NCBI GenBank assembly: GCA_030429565.1
Contig: JAUIFE010000025.1
Span: forward strand, 54,970 to 118,969
Reading direction: 5' to 3'
Source of the DNA: Holophagae bacterium
Lineage (GTDB): Bacteria > Acidobacteriota > Holophagae > Acanthopleuribacterales > Acanthopleuribacteraceae
DNA: 64,000 nucleotides
This document shows, piece after piece, positions 7,835 through 16,071 of this stretch. The position numbers were made by a program, and so were the translations under genes. Within the stretch, counting starts at the first letter, position 1; the number at the start of each line of letters is the position of its first letter. Below the pieces are notes generated by a model. The model had not been told where the DNA came from and did not search any database. It was given only the letters and a program-made list of their open reading frames with translations.

Positions 7835-10129
7835 ATGGCGAAGAAACCTTGGCGTTGGATTCATTTCGGCCGATTTCTGGCGGCGACCGCATTCGGCGCC
7901 GCTGCCTTGGCCGCGCCGCTCGCGGCACAAAGCGAAGCCGACGATGCGCGCGACGTGCTGGAGGAAATTACCGTCACCGCGCGCAAACGCGAGGTAGCGC
8001 TGCAGGAGGCGCCGATTGCCGTCGCCACCTTCGACGGTGACGCACTTGACCGGGTCGGCATTGTCAAACTCGACGACTTCAACAGCTTTGTGCCAGGTTT
8101 GCTTGTCGGCAAAAACGACGGTGCCGGTCGCGTTGTTGCCATTCGCGGCATTGGCTGGGAAACCGCACAAAACCTCAGCACCCAGCCAGGCGTTTTGGTC
8201 TATGTCGATGGCGTTTACATGGCTAATCCGCTCGCCTTGGGCATCGACCTCGGTGAAATCGAACGCGTCGAGGTTTTGCGCGGCCCGCAGGGCACCGAAT
8301 TCGGCCAAAGCGCCACCGGCGGCGCGGTCAACATCATCACCAAAAAAGCCGTACTCGAACAACGCGACGGTTTTCTCGATCTACAGATCGGTGACTACGG
8401 CTTGGTCAACGCGCGCGCCGGCGCCAACATCGCCCTGGGGAATCGCGCCGCGCTGGCCTTTTCCCTGCAGAAACACGACCGCGACGGATATGCTGAAATT
8501 CGCGGCGGCGCACTTGACGGCTACGAACTGGATGACGCCGATTCCGCCACCGCGCATCTCTCGCTTAAATGGCGGCCCCAGGACCATCTACAAGTTGAAC
8601 TGGGCGCCTTTTGGCAAGACGCCGACCACCACGGCGCCGCCCAAAAACACATCGCCGACCCCAACCCCGATGCACGTGAACTCACCCAGGATTCGCCCGG
8701 TACCTTTGTGCTTGAGAACCTGCACCTGCGCGCCGTGGTGCAGTGGGACACGCCCTGGGGGTTCAGCCTGAAATCGCTGACCGGCGTGCAAAACCTCGAT
8801 AAACAACAGAGCCTGGATGGTGATCGGCTGACCAGCGATTTGACCGCCGTAAATCTGACCGGCTTTTTCCCCGCCAACTTCGATTACTTGCCTTACTGGG
8901 ACAATAACAGCGAAGCCTTTAGCCAAGAGGTGGCGTTAACCGGCGGCAACGCGCAAATGGATTGGGTTTTGGGTCTGTACTATTTCGACCATGAAAACGA
9001 CAACGACTTCCTGGAAGCCGTTGGTCCGGGTTCTGTTGAAGATTTCCGTGAGCAGCTCGACAACCCGGGCCCGGACACCCTGCCGCCGTTTCAGGCGCCG
9101 CTCGAATTTGTCGAGACCCGTGTGGTAACCCGCGAGGACAGTGCTGTTTACGGTCAGGCGACCTACCGTTTCAGCGACCGGGTGGCCGCCACTCTGGGCG
9201 CGCGATACCAGCGCGACAAGTCGCGTGATCTGGCCACCCAGTTCTGGTTCATCGACAGTGAGCAGGTCTTGGTCGATAACGAACTGACTTGGAAGGCCGG
9301 TCTCGATTTGCGCCTCGCCGATAACCGCTTGCTGTATGTCTTGCTGTCGACCGGCTGGAAAAACGGCGGCAACAATCCTGGCGCACTCAATGGTGCCTTG
9401 CAGGTGCCGCTACAATTCGCACCCGAAGCGGTGACCGCGCTGGAAATCGGCTCAAAAAACACCTTCGCCGGTCGCCGTGGCCGCCTCAACCTGACCGCTT
9501 ACTACTACGATTACAGCGATTACCAATTCATCCAAGAGGATCCGGTGCCATTCGCCGGCGGCACCGGCAACATCCCATCGGTAAAAATCTACGGCCTGGA
9601 AAGCGAATGGGGTTTCCTGCTAGGTGAGGCCTGGCGCGTCGACGGCTTTTTGGCCTTGGCCGACGGCGAAATCGATAGCGACCTGCTCGTGATGGACACC
9701 GTCGATTTCCTCAACTCAGGTTTTGGCCGTTTCACCGAAACCGGCGTCGCCGACCGGGCTTCCTTGAGTCGCAACCTGCGTGGCAACACGCCACCCAAGC
9801 TCGTTGAAACCAGTGGCCGCCTCAGTTTGGCCTACCACCGTCCCGTTGGTGCCAACTTACTGCGCGCGGGTGCCGGTGTGGTTTATCGCGGCGAGTACCA
9901 ATACCGCGTGTTCAACAACCCGACCACCGACAGTGTGCCGGCCTACACCATCGCCAACATTCACGCCGCTATGGATTTCAAGGCACTGACAGCAACCTTG
10001 GCCATCACCAATCTCACCGACAAAGACGGCGTCAACTCGCGCTTTTCCAATCCCTTCGGTCTGCACACCACCAGCGAAGAATTCATCCCACCGCGTCAAA
10101 TCAGCTTGCGCCTGCGTTACGCCTTTTGA
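7835..10129 (+). CDS. TonB-dependent outer-membrane receptor
   Basis: A 764-residue protein with a signal peptide (residues 1-32, cut near PLAAQ), a TonB-box-like segment EEITVTARKRE (about 43-53), a plug domain (about 55-165, including VAIRGIG, VYVDGVYMANP and VEVLRGPQGTEFGQSATGGAVNI) and a 22-strand-type barrel ending in an aromatic C-terminus (SLRLRYAF). Receptors with the VTARKRE box and such a short barrel resemble those of sphingomonads and marine heterotrophs, whose ligands are often carbohydrates, plant compounds or unknown. GGGAG precedes the ATG. It is divergent from the candidate effector gene. The next gene downstream, after a 406-base AT-rich gap, is a beta-propeller lipoprotein, and the same pairing recurs at 59608-63510. 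Confidence 0.93.
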   Translation: MAKKPWRWIHFGRFLAATAFGAAALAAPLAAQSEADDARDVLEEITVTARKREVALQEAPIAVATFDGDALDRVGIVKLDDFNSFVPGLLVGKNDGAGRVVAIRGIGWETAQNLSTQPGVLVYVDGVYMANPLALGIDLGEIERVEVLRGPQGTEFGQSATGGAVNIITKKAVLEQRDGFLDLQIGDYGLVNARAGANIALGNRAALAFSLQKHDRDGYAEIRGGALDGYELDDADSATAHLSLKWRPQDHLQVELGAFWQDADHHGAAQKHIADPNPDARELTQDSPGTFVLENLHLRAVVQWDTPWGFSLKSLTGVQNLDKQQSLDGDRLTSDLTAVNLTGFFPANFDYLPYWDNNSEAFSQEVALTGGNAQMDWVLGLYYFDHENDNDFLEAVGPGSVEDFREQLDNPGPDTLPPFQAPLEFVETRVVTREDSAVYGQATYRFSDRVAATLGARYQRDKSRDLATQFWFIDSEQVLVDNELTWKAGLDLRLADNRLLYVLLSTGWKNGGNNPGALNGALQVPLQFAPEAVTALEIGSKNTFAGRRGRLNLTAYYYDYSDYQFIQEDPVPFAGGTGNIPSVKIYGLESEWGFLLGEAWRVDGFLALADGEIDSDLLVMDTVDFLNSGFGRFTETGVADRASLSRNLRGNTPPKLVETSGRLSLAYHRPVGANLLRAGAGVVYRGEYQYRVFNNPTTDSVPAYTIANIHAAMDFKALTATLAITNLTDKDGVNSRFSNPFGLHTTSEEFIPPRQISLRLRYAF

Positions 10130-10535
10130 TCTCTGTAACCATGCTAGCGATTTTTCCCCGGCGTCGCCTTCACCTCTTTTGTTTTGGCTTAGCCGGTAGA
10201 GGGCAACTTTGCGTGAAAATGATCGCGTGTTAAGCGGCGGCGCAGTGCTGGTTTTTTTGTTTTAAGTTGTTTTATTGGAAGTGTTAAGCGGGGGGATGCA
10301 CGCTTGTGATCCCGCTGTTGTTTTATCATGGACTAGATTGTCGGATCGAACTAATTGTGATCGCTGATAGGTGGTTTTTTGGTTAATGCTTTTGAAATTT
10401 CTAATGATGATGGGTTTTTGCGAATTCTGTTGACGGATATAGAATCGCTTGATAATTTATCTTTTGGCCTATTCGTATTTATTTTTCTTTGGGAATTTAA
10501 GGGTGATTTTCTATATGTTTAAGGTGGTTATTTAG
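10130..10535. other. AT-rich intergenic stretch
   Basis: About 406 bases that become sharply AT-richer after 10240. No gene is seen. The AT-rich part probably contains the promoter of the lipoprotein gene at 10536. Base composition marks a boundary between the GC-rich receptor gene and the following gene. Confidence 0.5.
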
Positions 10536-11828
10536 GTGTTTCATCGTGCAGTCTGTGTATGTGTTTCTATACCTTTTTATGTTTTACTTTTGAATTGTAC
10601 TTCTCAGCCAACTTCGCATCGGTACTTTTCCCCATTAGAAGAATTTGTTTTTGTATCCGACGTTGTTTCGCAGGAGGAAAACCCTTTGATGGACATGCCT
10701 GTTCTTTCAGAGCAACGCATCGAGGCGATTTCGCAAGCTGAAACAATGCGAGACCTACTACCAACCATCGCCTTTATCCGCCTCGAGGTTACGCCTGACT
10801 CTGTGGTGAGTGAAGTTTCAGGTTTACTCGCAAATGACGTCTATTTGTATGTTTTGGATCGAAACCAAAATATAGTTTTTCAATTTACACGAGATGGCGC
10901 CTTTGTGCGGCGGGTTATGGAAAAAGGGGAAGGCCCGGGGGAGCTGGAAAGTGGCAGCTACTTATCGAGACACGCTGATGGAATTGCCGTTTCAGACAAC
11001 CGCAAGAGTTGTATCTTTCTGTATGATGACCAAGGTCGTCTTGAAAAAACACTGAACACTTATCGAAAGCGTTACTTGCCCAACGGACCTTTTGTGTTCC
11101 TGGATAAACAAACGCTGCTTTTGGCGAATGTACCTTCGCATCGTGCCGAAGCACCTGCGCATATTGTTCTCGCGATTGACGAAACCATCGTCAGTCCGTT
11201 GTTTGGTTTTGGTCGTCGTCATCCAGGTTTAACAGCGGCAATGGCAAAAGGCATTGTCCCGCGATGTTCGTTAGAAAATGTGGCGCGGGTGGGTGAGACT
11301 TTGTGGATTGGAAACGGCTGTGAGTCACAAATTGAAATTTACGATTATCAGGGGCGGCTTCTGAAAAAATCGGTTCGCCCCTTAAATGGATTGAGGTTGG
11401 ATGATTATGAGACGATAAATTTGAAAGATAGAAAGGAGCGGATGAAACTTGAGGACAAATCAAGCAATCACATCATTCTCCCTGTAGAAGACGTCGTAAT
11501 TGTTGGGACATTTTCTGTTGATAAGGTTTATTTCAGGATTTTTGATCGCGCAGGAAACCAAATCAGGGAAAACATTGAGGCCGACGATACACATTGGCCA
11601 TTGCTTTATAGTGATGGGAGTGAAGTATTTGGTGTATTTGATGCTGATGTTGAATATGTTCAATATTATGAGAATTATCTCTCTTCGCAAGAGCTGACTT
11701 TGCTTAAACAATCAGGATGGAAACCAAATGATTTTTTTAATGACAATCCTTACATAGTGGTGAGTCAACTTGCTGATAGATCGGTGCCTGCGGCGGTGGA
11801 CCAAAAAACAAGAAATTACTCTAAGTGA
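10536..11828 (+). CDS. Six-bladed beta-propeller lipoprotein
   Basis: A 430-residue protein. The N-terminus has a short hydrophobic segment ending YVLLLNC, which fits a lipobox with Cys at about residue 21, so it is probably a lipid-anchored envelope protein. Blade-like repeats follow (VYLYVLDRNQNIVFQFTRDG, GIAVSDNRKSCIFLYDDQGR, TLWIGNGCESQIEIYDYQGR, KVYFRIFDRAGNQI), as in the six-bladed propeller family (BF3164/DUF5128-like) common in Bacteroidota. The motif GEGPGELE is typical of these propellers. Function is unknown; binding or sensing of ligand at the envelope is possible. The start is GTG at 10536, with AAGGTGG 8 bases upstream. Codons are far AT-richer than in neighbours, suggesting acquisition. 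The last residues (YSK) come from a short direct repeat that recurs at 11904, so the native C-terminus may differ. Confidence 0.7.
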   Translation: MFHRAVCVCVSIPFYVLLLNCTSQPTSHRYFSPLEEFVFVSDVVSQEENPLMDMPVLSEQRIEAISQAETMRDLLPTIAFIRLEVTPDSVVSEVSGLLANDVYLYVLDRNQNIVFQFTRDGAFVRRVMEKGEGPGELESGSYLSRHADGIAVSDNRKSCIFLYDDQGRLEKTLNTYRKRYLPNGPFVFLDKQTLLLANVPSHRAEAPAHIVLAIDETIVSPLFGFGRRHPGLTAAMAKGIVPRCSLENVARVGETLWIGNGCESQIEIYDYQGRLLKKSVRPLNGLRLDDYETINLKDRKERMKLEDKSSNHIILPVEDVVIVGTFSVDKVYFRIFDRAGNQIRENIEADDTHWPLLYSDGSEVFGVFDADVEYVQYYENYLSSQELTLLKQSGWKPNDFFNDNPYIVVSQLADRSVPAAVDQKTRNYSK

Positions 11829-11924
11829 TTCTTGGCGGTGGGGTTCTGATCTTTTTGGTCCGGCATATTTCGAGATTAAGTTTATGGCAATAGTAAAACC
11901 TAGACTAAGCGATTCTTGGCAGCG
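11819..11924. repeat. Pair of short direct repeats at the 3' end of the propeller gene
   Basis: A 21-base unit at 11819-11839 (core GATTCTTGGCGGTG) recurs at 11904-11924 (core GATTCTTGGCAGCG) with few mismatches, 85 bases apart. The first copy supplies the stop codon of the propeller gene. The second runs directly into the dispersed repeat that starts at 11922. Confidence 0.6.
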
Positions 11925-12077
11925 AAATCGCACAATCTGTTGGGCTGCAATGTCTCGTGAAAATGATCACCGTACTGCCGGCACGCAGCGTGCGCGATCC
12001 CGGTGCGCTTTTTCCAAAACTTTTCACACCAACATTTTGAGCGATTTCATCCACCCGAATCACTCAATTTGGGTAAA
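11922..12077. repeat. Dispersed repeat, copy A
   Basis: The segment at 11922-11949 matches 61881-61908 at 24 of 28 positions, and 12027-12077 matches 61964-62015 with about 7 differences in 51; the middle is more diverged (shared ACCGTACT). The 3' block contains GAGCGATT and AATCACTC as imperfect inverted arms around TTCATCCACCCG, so it may form a hairpin. It is non-coding. The rest of the 11829-12248 gap shows no gene. Confidence 0.7.
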
Positions 12078-12248
12078 AAAGCGCCAAAAGCAATCCTGGA
12101 TTTTGTCAAGGCGTTGAATACGCTTGGTTTGCGTGAACCTATCAGGCCCTAACCTTATGCTGGGATTGGGGGCTGGTCGTTTTTGCCAGACTCTGCCAAA
12201 AGTCGGTTGCTTGGCGCGCGCCTGCGGCTGGCGAAGGCGCCGTCGCGC

Positions 12249-12677
12249 CTAGTGGGATGGAAAAAGCCGCGCGTCCAGCAGGGTGCACGCCACAATGAAG
12301 CTCCAGGCTAGGGTGCGTGGCCAATTGGTGCGCACCAAGCGCTGCAACAGTTCGCGGTCATGGGCGCCTTCGGTCAGTTGCGCGTGAATAGGGACCGACA
12401 AAAAGAAGGTGCATGCCCAGCAGACAGCCGTCAGCAGTGCGACCAGCCAGGTTAACAGCGTGCCGACAAGGACGCAGCGTGTGCCTACCACGACGACCTG
12501 CGCCAACATGAGTGGGACCACTACGGTAGCAATTCGGCCGGTATAGTCCTGATGCCAGGCTTTTAGTTGGGCTTGGTCGATGTGCTGGAAGCTGGGGTAA
12601 ATAATGCGTTGCACCAGCCAGATTAAGCAACACAGAGCCGAGTCAATCCCGATCGCGATGAGCCACAAGTGTTCCAT
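12249..12677 (-). CDS. Small integral membrane protein, function unknown
   Basis: I place the start at ATG 12677 (142 aa), preceded by AGGTGA; the longer frame to 12782 adds a Pro/Ser-rich piece without a ribosome-binding site. Four hydrophobic segments are visible: WLIAIGIDSALCCLIWLV, IATVVVPLMLAQVVVV, LLTWLVALLTAVCWACTFFL and TLAWSFIVACTLL. Motifs such as IIYPSFQHID, HQDYTGRIATVVVP and SVPIHAQL resemble a family of uncharacterised four-helix membrane proteins (DUF1772-like), but I am not sure of the assignment. It is an isolated gene transcribed away from the propeller gene; no enzymatic residues can be named. Confidence 0.6.
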   Translation of the reverse strand: MEHLWLIAIGIDSALCCLIWLVQRIIYPSFQHIDQAQLKAWHQDYTGRIATVVVPLMLAQVVVVGTRCVLVGTLLTWLVALLTAVCWACTFFLSVPIHAQLTEGAHDRELLQRLVRTNWPRTLAWSFIVACTLLDARLFPSH

Positions 12678-12990
12678 TGATTCACCTACCAAGTGCGCCC
12701 ATTTTACACCGCGAGCTACCTCACTAAAAATGGGCGTGGGTTCCGTGGGGCTAGGCGCTTCCGATAGCGACCATGTCAGCATTGTCTGTTAGGGCACAGC
12801 TTGGAATCCACTTGGTCCCGAAAAGAGGGACAGGTGCGGTTTAATTTGGTTTATGTCCCACGACCAGTGCTTTTTCTGGTCTTGACCCCCATTGCCGCGG
12901 TCCCACATTTGGTGGGTTCAACGGGATACGACAAGAAGTGACGGGATAAGGGGACGGTCGGCGAAGCCTGGGTCGGCGCTGGTTTGCAGC
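12678..12990. other. Intergenic stretch, no gene seen
   Basis: About 310 bases between the membrane protein start and the terminator of the NTF2-like gene. Frames here are short and Arg-rich without family features. It should hold the promoter of the membrane protein gene. Confidence 0.45.
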
Positions 12991-13031
12991 AAAAAAAGGG
13001 ATCGTGGCACGAAAGGTGGCGATCCCTTTTT
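12991..13031 (-). terminator. Rho-independent terminator after the NTF2-like gene
   Basis: On the minus strand AAAAAGGGATCG (13031-13020) pairs with CGATCCCTTTTT, followed by a T-run ending at 12991. The loop is about 15 bases. It lies about 12 bases after the stop at 13044. The A-run on the other side makes it potentially bidirectional. Confidence 0.85.
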
Positions 13032-13043
13032 CCATGGCCGGGC

Positions 13044-13520
13044 CTACTCGCAGTTGGATTGAGCCAGGGTGTTCGTGTGTTCGGCGACAATGGCATAGGT
13101 GCCGTCGTCCGCACGACGGATTTTGAGCTGGTAGCCGGTGTCGGTATAGCATTTCATGGAAGCATAGCGGTCGGCTTTGATGGTGGCCAAATCGCCGTCA
13201 ATCGTGATCACGACGTTGCTGAAGGTACTGACGTCGTTGCGCGTCTTGGCCGCCGGCAAGGACGCCGCCAACAGTGGGCGCCACTGCGCGCCGGTTAAAC
13301 GCAGTTCGCGTTTGGGTTGGCTGGGGTAGGTGCGCGTCATGGTGATTTCGGCGTTTTCGTCGTACAAGGCGACGACCTTTTCATCGAAGGTCTTAAACAG
13401 CGTTTGATACGTCTCAAAAAAGACTTGGGCCGAGGTTTCGTCGGCATCTTTGGCCATAGCGAGCGGCGTATTGGCCAGTACGATAAAGAGCAACAGGTTG
13501 ACTTTGAGAAATAAATTCAT
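13044..13520 (-). CDS. Secreted NTF2/SnoaL-like protein
   Basis: A 158-residue protein with a signal peptide (residues 1-23, cut near PLAMA) and a mature part with the cone-shaped NTF2-like pattern: helix AQVFFETYQTLFKTFD, strand VVALYDENAEITMTR, and strands NVVITIDGDLATIKADRYASMKCYTDTGYQLKIRR. Two Cys residues (in SMKCYTD and QSNCE) could form a disulfide in the periplasm. These DUF4440/SnoaL-like proteins bind small ligands or act as accessory domains; no catalytic pair can be named here. The ATG at 13520 follows AAGGA by 6 bases. It is a single-gene unit with its own terminator. Confidence 0.7.
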   Translation of the reverse strand: MNLFLKVNLLLFIVLANTPLAMAKDADETSAQVFFETYQTLFKTFDEKVVALYDENAEITMTRTYPSQPKRELRLTGAQWRPLLAASLPAAKTRNDVSTFSNVVITIDGDLATIKADRYASMKCYTDTGYQLKIRRADDGTYAIVAEHTNTLAQSNCE

Positions 13521-13844
13521 GATGGGTCCTTATATCTAAACGAAGCGACTCATTTAGGTTGAATTGGAAGAATCGAGATACAGGCGGGAGCTTAGCATTT
13601 TCGGATTTCCGACCACAATCCCCAAAGATGCATCAGGTAAGGCCGGTCAATCGCAGCGCTTCTTCGGTTTAAGACCGAAGGGCGCCTGTGGTGGTGTCCT
13701 TGGTGAAGTTTTTGTTGGGAAAAGTGCGAAGTTTTTGGGTTTGGTCAGCCGAATCGGTTCGGCCTTGCGTGTTGTTTAGGTGACCTATCAAACCAAAACG
13801 ACGGATGTCTCTGGATATCAAAGGTGAACGTGAGGTGAATTGAC
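13521..13844. other. Divergent promoter region
   Basis: About 324 bases between the NTF2-like gene and the chaperone gene, transcribed away from each other. It contains one small hairpin, CTTCGGT (13662-13668) with ACCGAAG (13674-13680). No gene or clear promoter boxes were recognised. Confidence 0.45.
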
Positions 13845-14369
13845 ATGAGGAAAATGTCAAAGGAACAAACAACTATCAGCCATTATTTGCGCGATGTCGG
13901 CAGCCGTTTGGGAATCGCCGACATGGCTTTGGATGAGCGGGGTCTTTGTGTGGTGCAAGTTGAAGGCGTGGGCCGGATTCGCATCGAGGTACCCGCTGCA
14001 AGTACCTTTTGCTACTTGGCGGTGTCGCTCATGCAGGTGCCGGCGGCCGGCGCTGGACGAGATCGCTTGCTTACAAAAGCGATGACCATGAATTATTTTG
14101 GCAAAGACACGCAGCACGCCACGCTGTCGCTTGATTCGGAAAGCGCGATGCTTTTTCTACATGCGGCTTTTGCGATCAATACATTGGACGCACGCCTCTT
14201 GGAAAACATTCTGTGCAATTTCCTGGACGTGGTCGGCACGGTTCGGGCTGAACTCGAAGCCCCGCTCTTATCACAGGCCCAAAAGGCCGCCGCGCTCACG
14301 GACGCCGATAGGGCCGTCAAAGCGGTCTCGCCGTTGATGGGACGAGACCGTGTGGGCAGCTTTGCTTAG
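13845..14369 (+). CDS. CesT-family type III secretion chaperone
   Basis: A 174-residue protein following the CesT fold order: N-terminal helix (ISHYLRDVGSRLG), strands (LCVVQVEG, GRIRIEVP, FCYLAVSLMQVP), helix LLTKAMTMNYFG, strands (HATLSLDSESAMLFLHAAF) and a last helix (RLLENILCNFLDVVGTVRAEL), then a 40-residue tail. It differs strongly in sequence from the chaperone at 3894-4379, so each probably serves its own client. The ATG at 13845 has AGGTGA about 7 bases upstream; a second ATG lies three codons in. The next gene on the same strand, 141 bases later, is a disordered-start protein likely to be its effector. This is the second chaperone/effector pair within 10 kb. Confidence 0.65.
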   Translation: MRKMSKEQTTISHYLRDVGSRLGIADMALDERGLCVVQVEGVGRIRIEVPAASTFCYLAVSLMQVPAAGAGRDRLLTKAMTMNYFGKDTQHATLSLDSESAMLFLHAAFAINTLDARLLENILCNFLDVVGTVRAELEAPLLSQAQKAAALTDADRAVKAVSPLMGRDRVGSFA

Positions 14370-14399
14370 GTGTCGCCCGATGGCTGAATTAACGCATAA

Positions 14400-14427
14400 A
14401 ACCCTGGGTGGTGGTAAGCACAGGGTT
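14400..14427. other. Hairpin between chaperone and effector genes
   Basis: AACCCTG (14400-14406) and CAGGGTT (14421-14427) form a 7-bp stem. No T-run follows, so it is more likely a processing or attenuation structure than a full terminator; it may lower expression of the gene at 14511 relative to the chaperone, or the reverse. Confidence 0.35.
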
Positions 14428-14510
14428 CGACCTCGCGCGATGCAACATCCTTAGGATGGCTTTGTGGCTGCCGAAATCCAACACCCACTAAAATATAGGA
14501 GGTACCCTTC

Positions 14511-15710
14511 ATGCCGATAGGCAATCCTCAACCGATAGCAAATAATCCTCAACTCAACGCGGTCCGCCAACAGATGGCGGCCCACCTTCAGGCGCGGCTG
14601 CCAGGCGGTGGCGCCGGCGTTCTCGCCGGTCAAGTGCCGACAGCGCCGCCGGGTATTCGCGGCTTAAACGGACCGCCGGTGGCGCGGCCCATTCGCGCGT
14701 CGACAGGGGCGCTTCAGTTCCGCGATTTTGCCGCTTTTCAACAACATTTACAGCAAGAAGTGCAAAATCACCCGGCCGGCACACCGGCGCATGCGACGGC
14801 GCAACGCAACTTGCAACGGGCCGAGGTGCTTTATCGCCACTATCGCTTGGGAAATGACGTGGACGGCCCGCGCATTTTGCACCGTCGCGGCCAGCAACCG
14901 CAGGAAATGTACCGCAATACGGCCTCGCACTTTGAGGGCTGGACCCGAATGGAAGGTGGTGGCACGCCAACTGGAAACGTGCCCATGTTGCAAGCGACGC
15001 CGCGCATGAATGAAGCTTATGCCAACGCTGAACGGCATGGTTTTGTGTACAATCCGCTCGGTGTCCAAGCGCGCTTGGTCGCGGAGCAACCGCCGCCGCC
15101 GCCCGGTGCGGCCGCCGCCGGCGGCGCTCCGGCCGCCAATGTCGATGCGGCCCACGATATGCAGTCCAACTTTGCATGGTTGATGGGTGCAATGCACAAC
15201 GGCGAAAGTTTTGATTTGGTGGGGCCGGTGACGCAGCCGAGTGTCGAACGGGGCAGCACGCCTGGAGAAGCTTCGGCGTTGCTGCGTGAGGTGCGCGCGC
15301 TCGTGGCCCATGGCTATGTGGTAACCGGTGTGCGCCAAGGCCTGGGTGGTGTGCCCATTATCAGCATGGCACCCGGTCCAGGCTTCAATCCGGCCAATGT
15401 GACGATGGCGAGCCTTAATGCGGCCGCACCGGTGACCATGCCGACCGCCGGCGAATTACAAAACCTGACCAACATGGGTTTGTACGATGCCGGCTTTGAC
15501 GCTTCGCCGGAGGCCCTGGCGGTGAACACCGCCAATGAGACGATGACGCGGTTGGAACGCGTTGTGGCGACACGTGAACGCAATGGCGGCACGGTGGACC
15601 GCAATGATGCTACGCAGCGTCGGAACATTACGACCTGGTCCGGCGGCAACCGCATCAATGGCGACAACCCGATTTTAAACCCGCCGCAGCCGCCACCGGG
15701 TGAGGACTAA
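14511..15710 (+). CDS. Candidate type III effector (399 aa)
   Basis: Not recognised by family. Residues 1-70 are Asn/Gln/Pro/Gly/Ala-rich with no signal peptide, as expected for a type III secretion signal and chaperone-binding region. Residues about 70-185 are helical (FRDFAAFQQHLQQEV, ATAQRNLQRAEVLYRHYRLG). A linker with PPPPPGAAAAGGAPAA (about 197-212) separates a second part (about 218-345) that holds SNFAWLMGAMHNGESFDLVG and EASALLREVRALVAHGYVVTGVRQG. The tail is again polar and Pro-rich. A perfect AGGAGG precedes the ATG. It follows a CesT chaperone gene and is ended by a strong terminator, so the two form a self-contained unit. Effector function is inference from context; enzymatic activity cannot be named. 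Confidence 0.5.
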   Translation: MPIGNPQPIANNPQLNAVRQQMAAHLQARLPGGGAGVLAGQVPTAPPGIRGLNGPPVARPIRASTGALQFRDFAAFQQHLQQEVQNHPAGTPAHATAQRNLQRAEVLYRHYRLGNDVDGPRILHRRGQQPQEMYRNTASHFEGWTRMEGGGTPTGNVPMLQATPRMNEAYANAERHGFVYNPLGVQARLVAEQPPPPPGAAAAGGAPAANVDAAHDMQSNFAWLMGAMHNGESFDLVGPVTQPSVERGSTPGEASALLREVRALVAHGYVVTGVRQGLGGVPIISMAPGPGFNPANVTMASLNAAAPVTMPTAGELQNLTNMGLYDAGFDASPEALAVNTANETMTRLERVVATRERNGGTVDRNDATQRRNITTWSGGNRINGDNPILNPPQPPPGED

Positions 15711-16071
15711 GTCCGGTTCGGTTAGCGACAGCAAGACCAACGATTTTTTGGTTCGAAGGGACGTGAGGGCAGGGGATACTGCAATCACGTCCCTTTGTTT
15801 TTTTGGGACCGAAAGGCGGGCTTTTTGCGTGTTTCGAGCGCCGGCCGATAGCGTCGGCGATTCGCGCAACACGCCTTCTTCTTGACGGCTGCCTTGCCAC
15901 GATCCTCATTTTTTTTAAAAAAACCTTAACGGATTTTCCTCTGAAAAACACGTTAGATGGAAAGGCCTTGCGCCCGTTTCCCTTTATGGGTCGCGGGTTG
16001 GTTGCCAACCGGCCCGCCAATCGTTGCCGAGCGGGGTCGCTAGATCGATTTATTGTTCACGAGGAACCGTC
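15711..16071. other. Intergenic stretch with terminator
   Basis: About 360 bases. Beyond the terminator at 15756-15804 it contains a T8A7 palindromic tract near 15909-15925, also seen in shorter form before the second M48 gene. No gene is visible. Confidence 0.5.
15756..15804 (+). terminator. Rho-independent terminator after the 399-aa gene
   Basis: AAGGGACGTGA (15756-15766) and TCACGTCCCTT (15785-15795) form a perfect 11-bp stem, followed by TGTTTTTTT. It lies 45 bases after the stop codon. Confidence 0.92.

Noticed and set aside
15905..15927. T8A7 tract considered as a terminator
   Set aside because: No GC-rich stem precedes it; the true terminator of the upstream gene is at 15756-15804.
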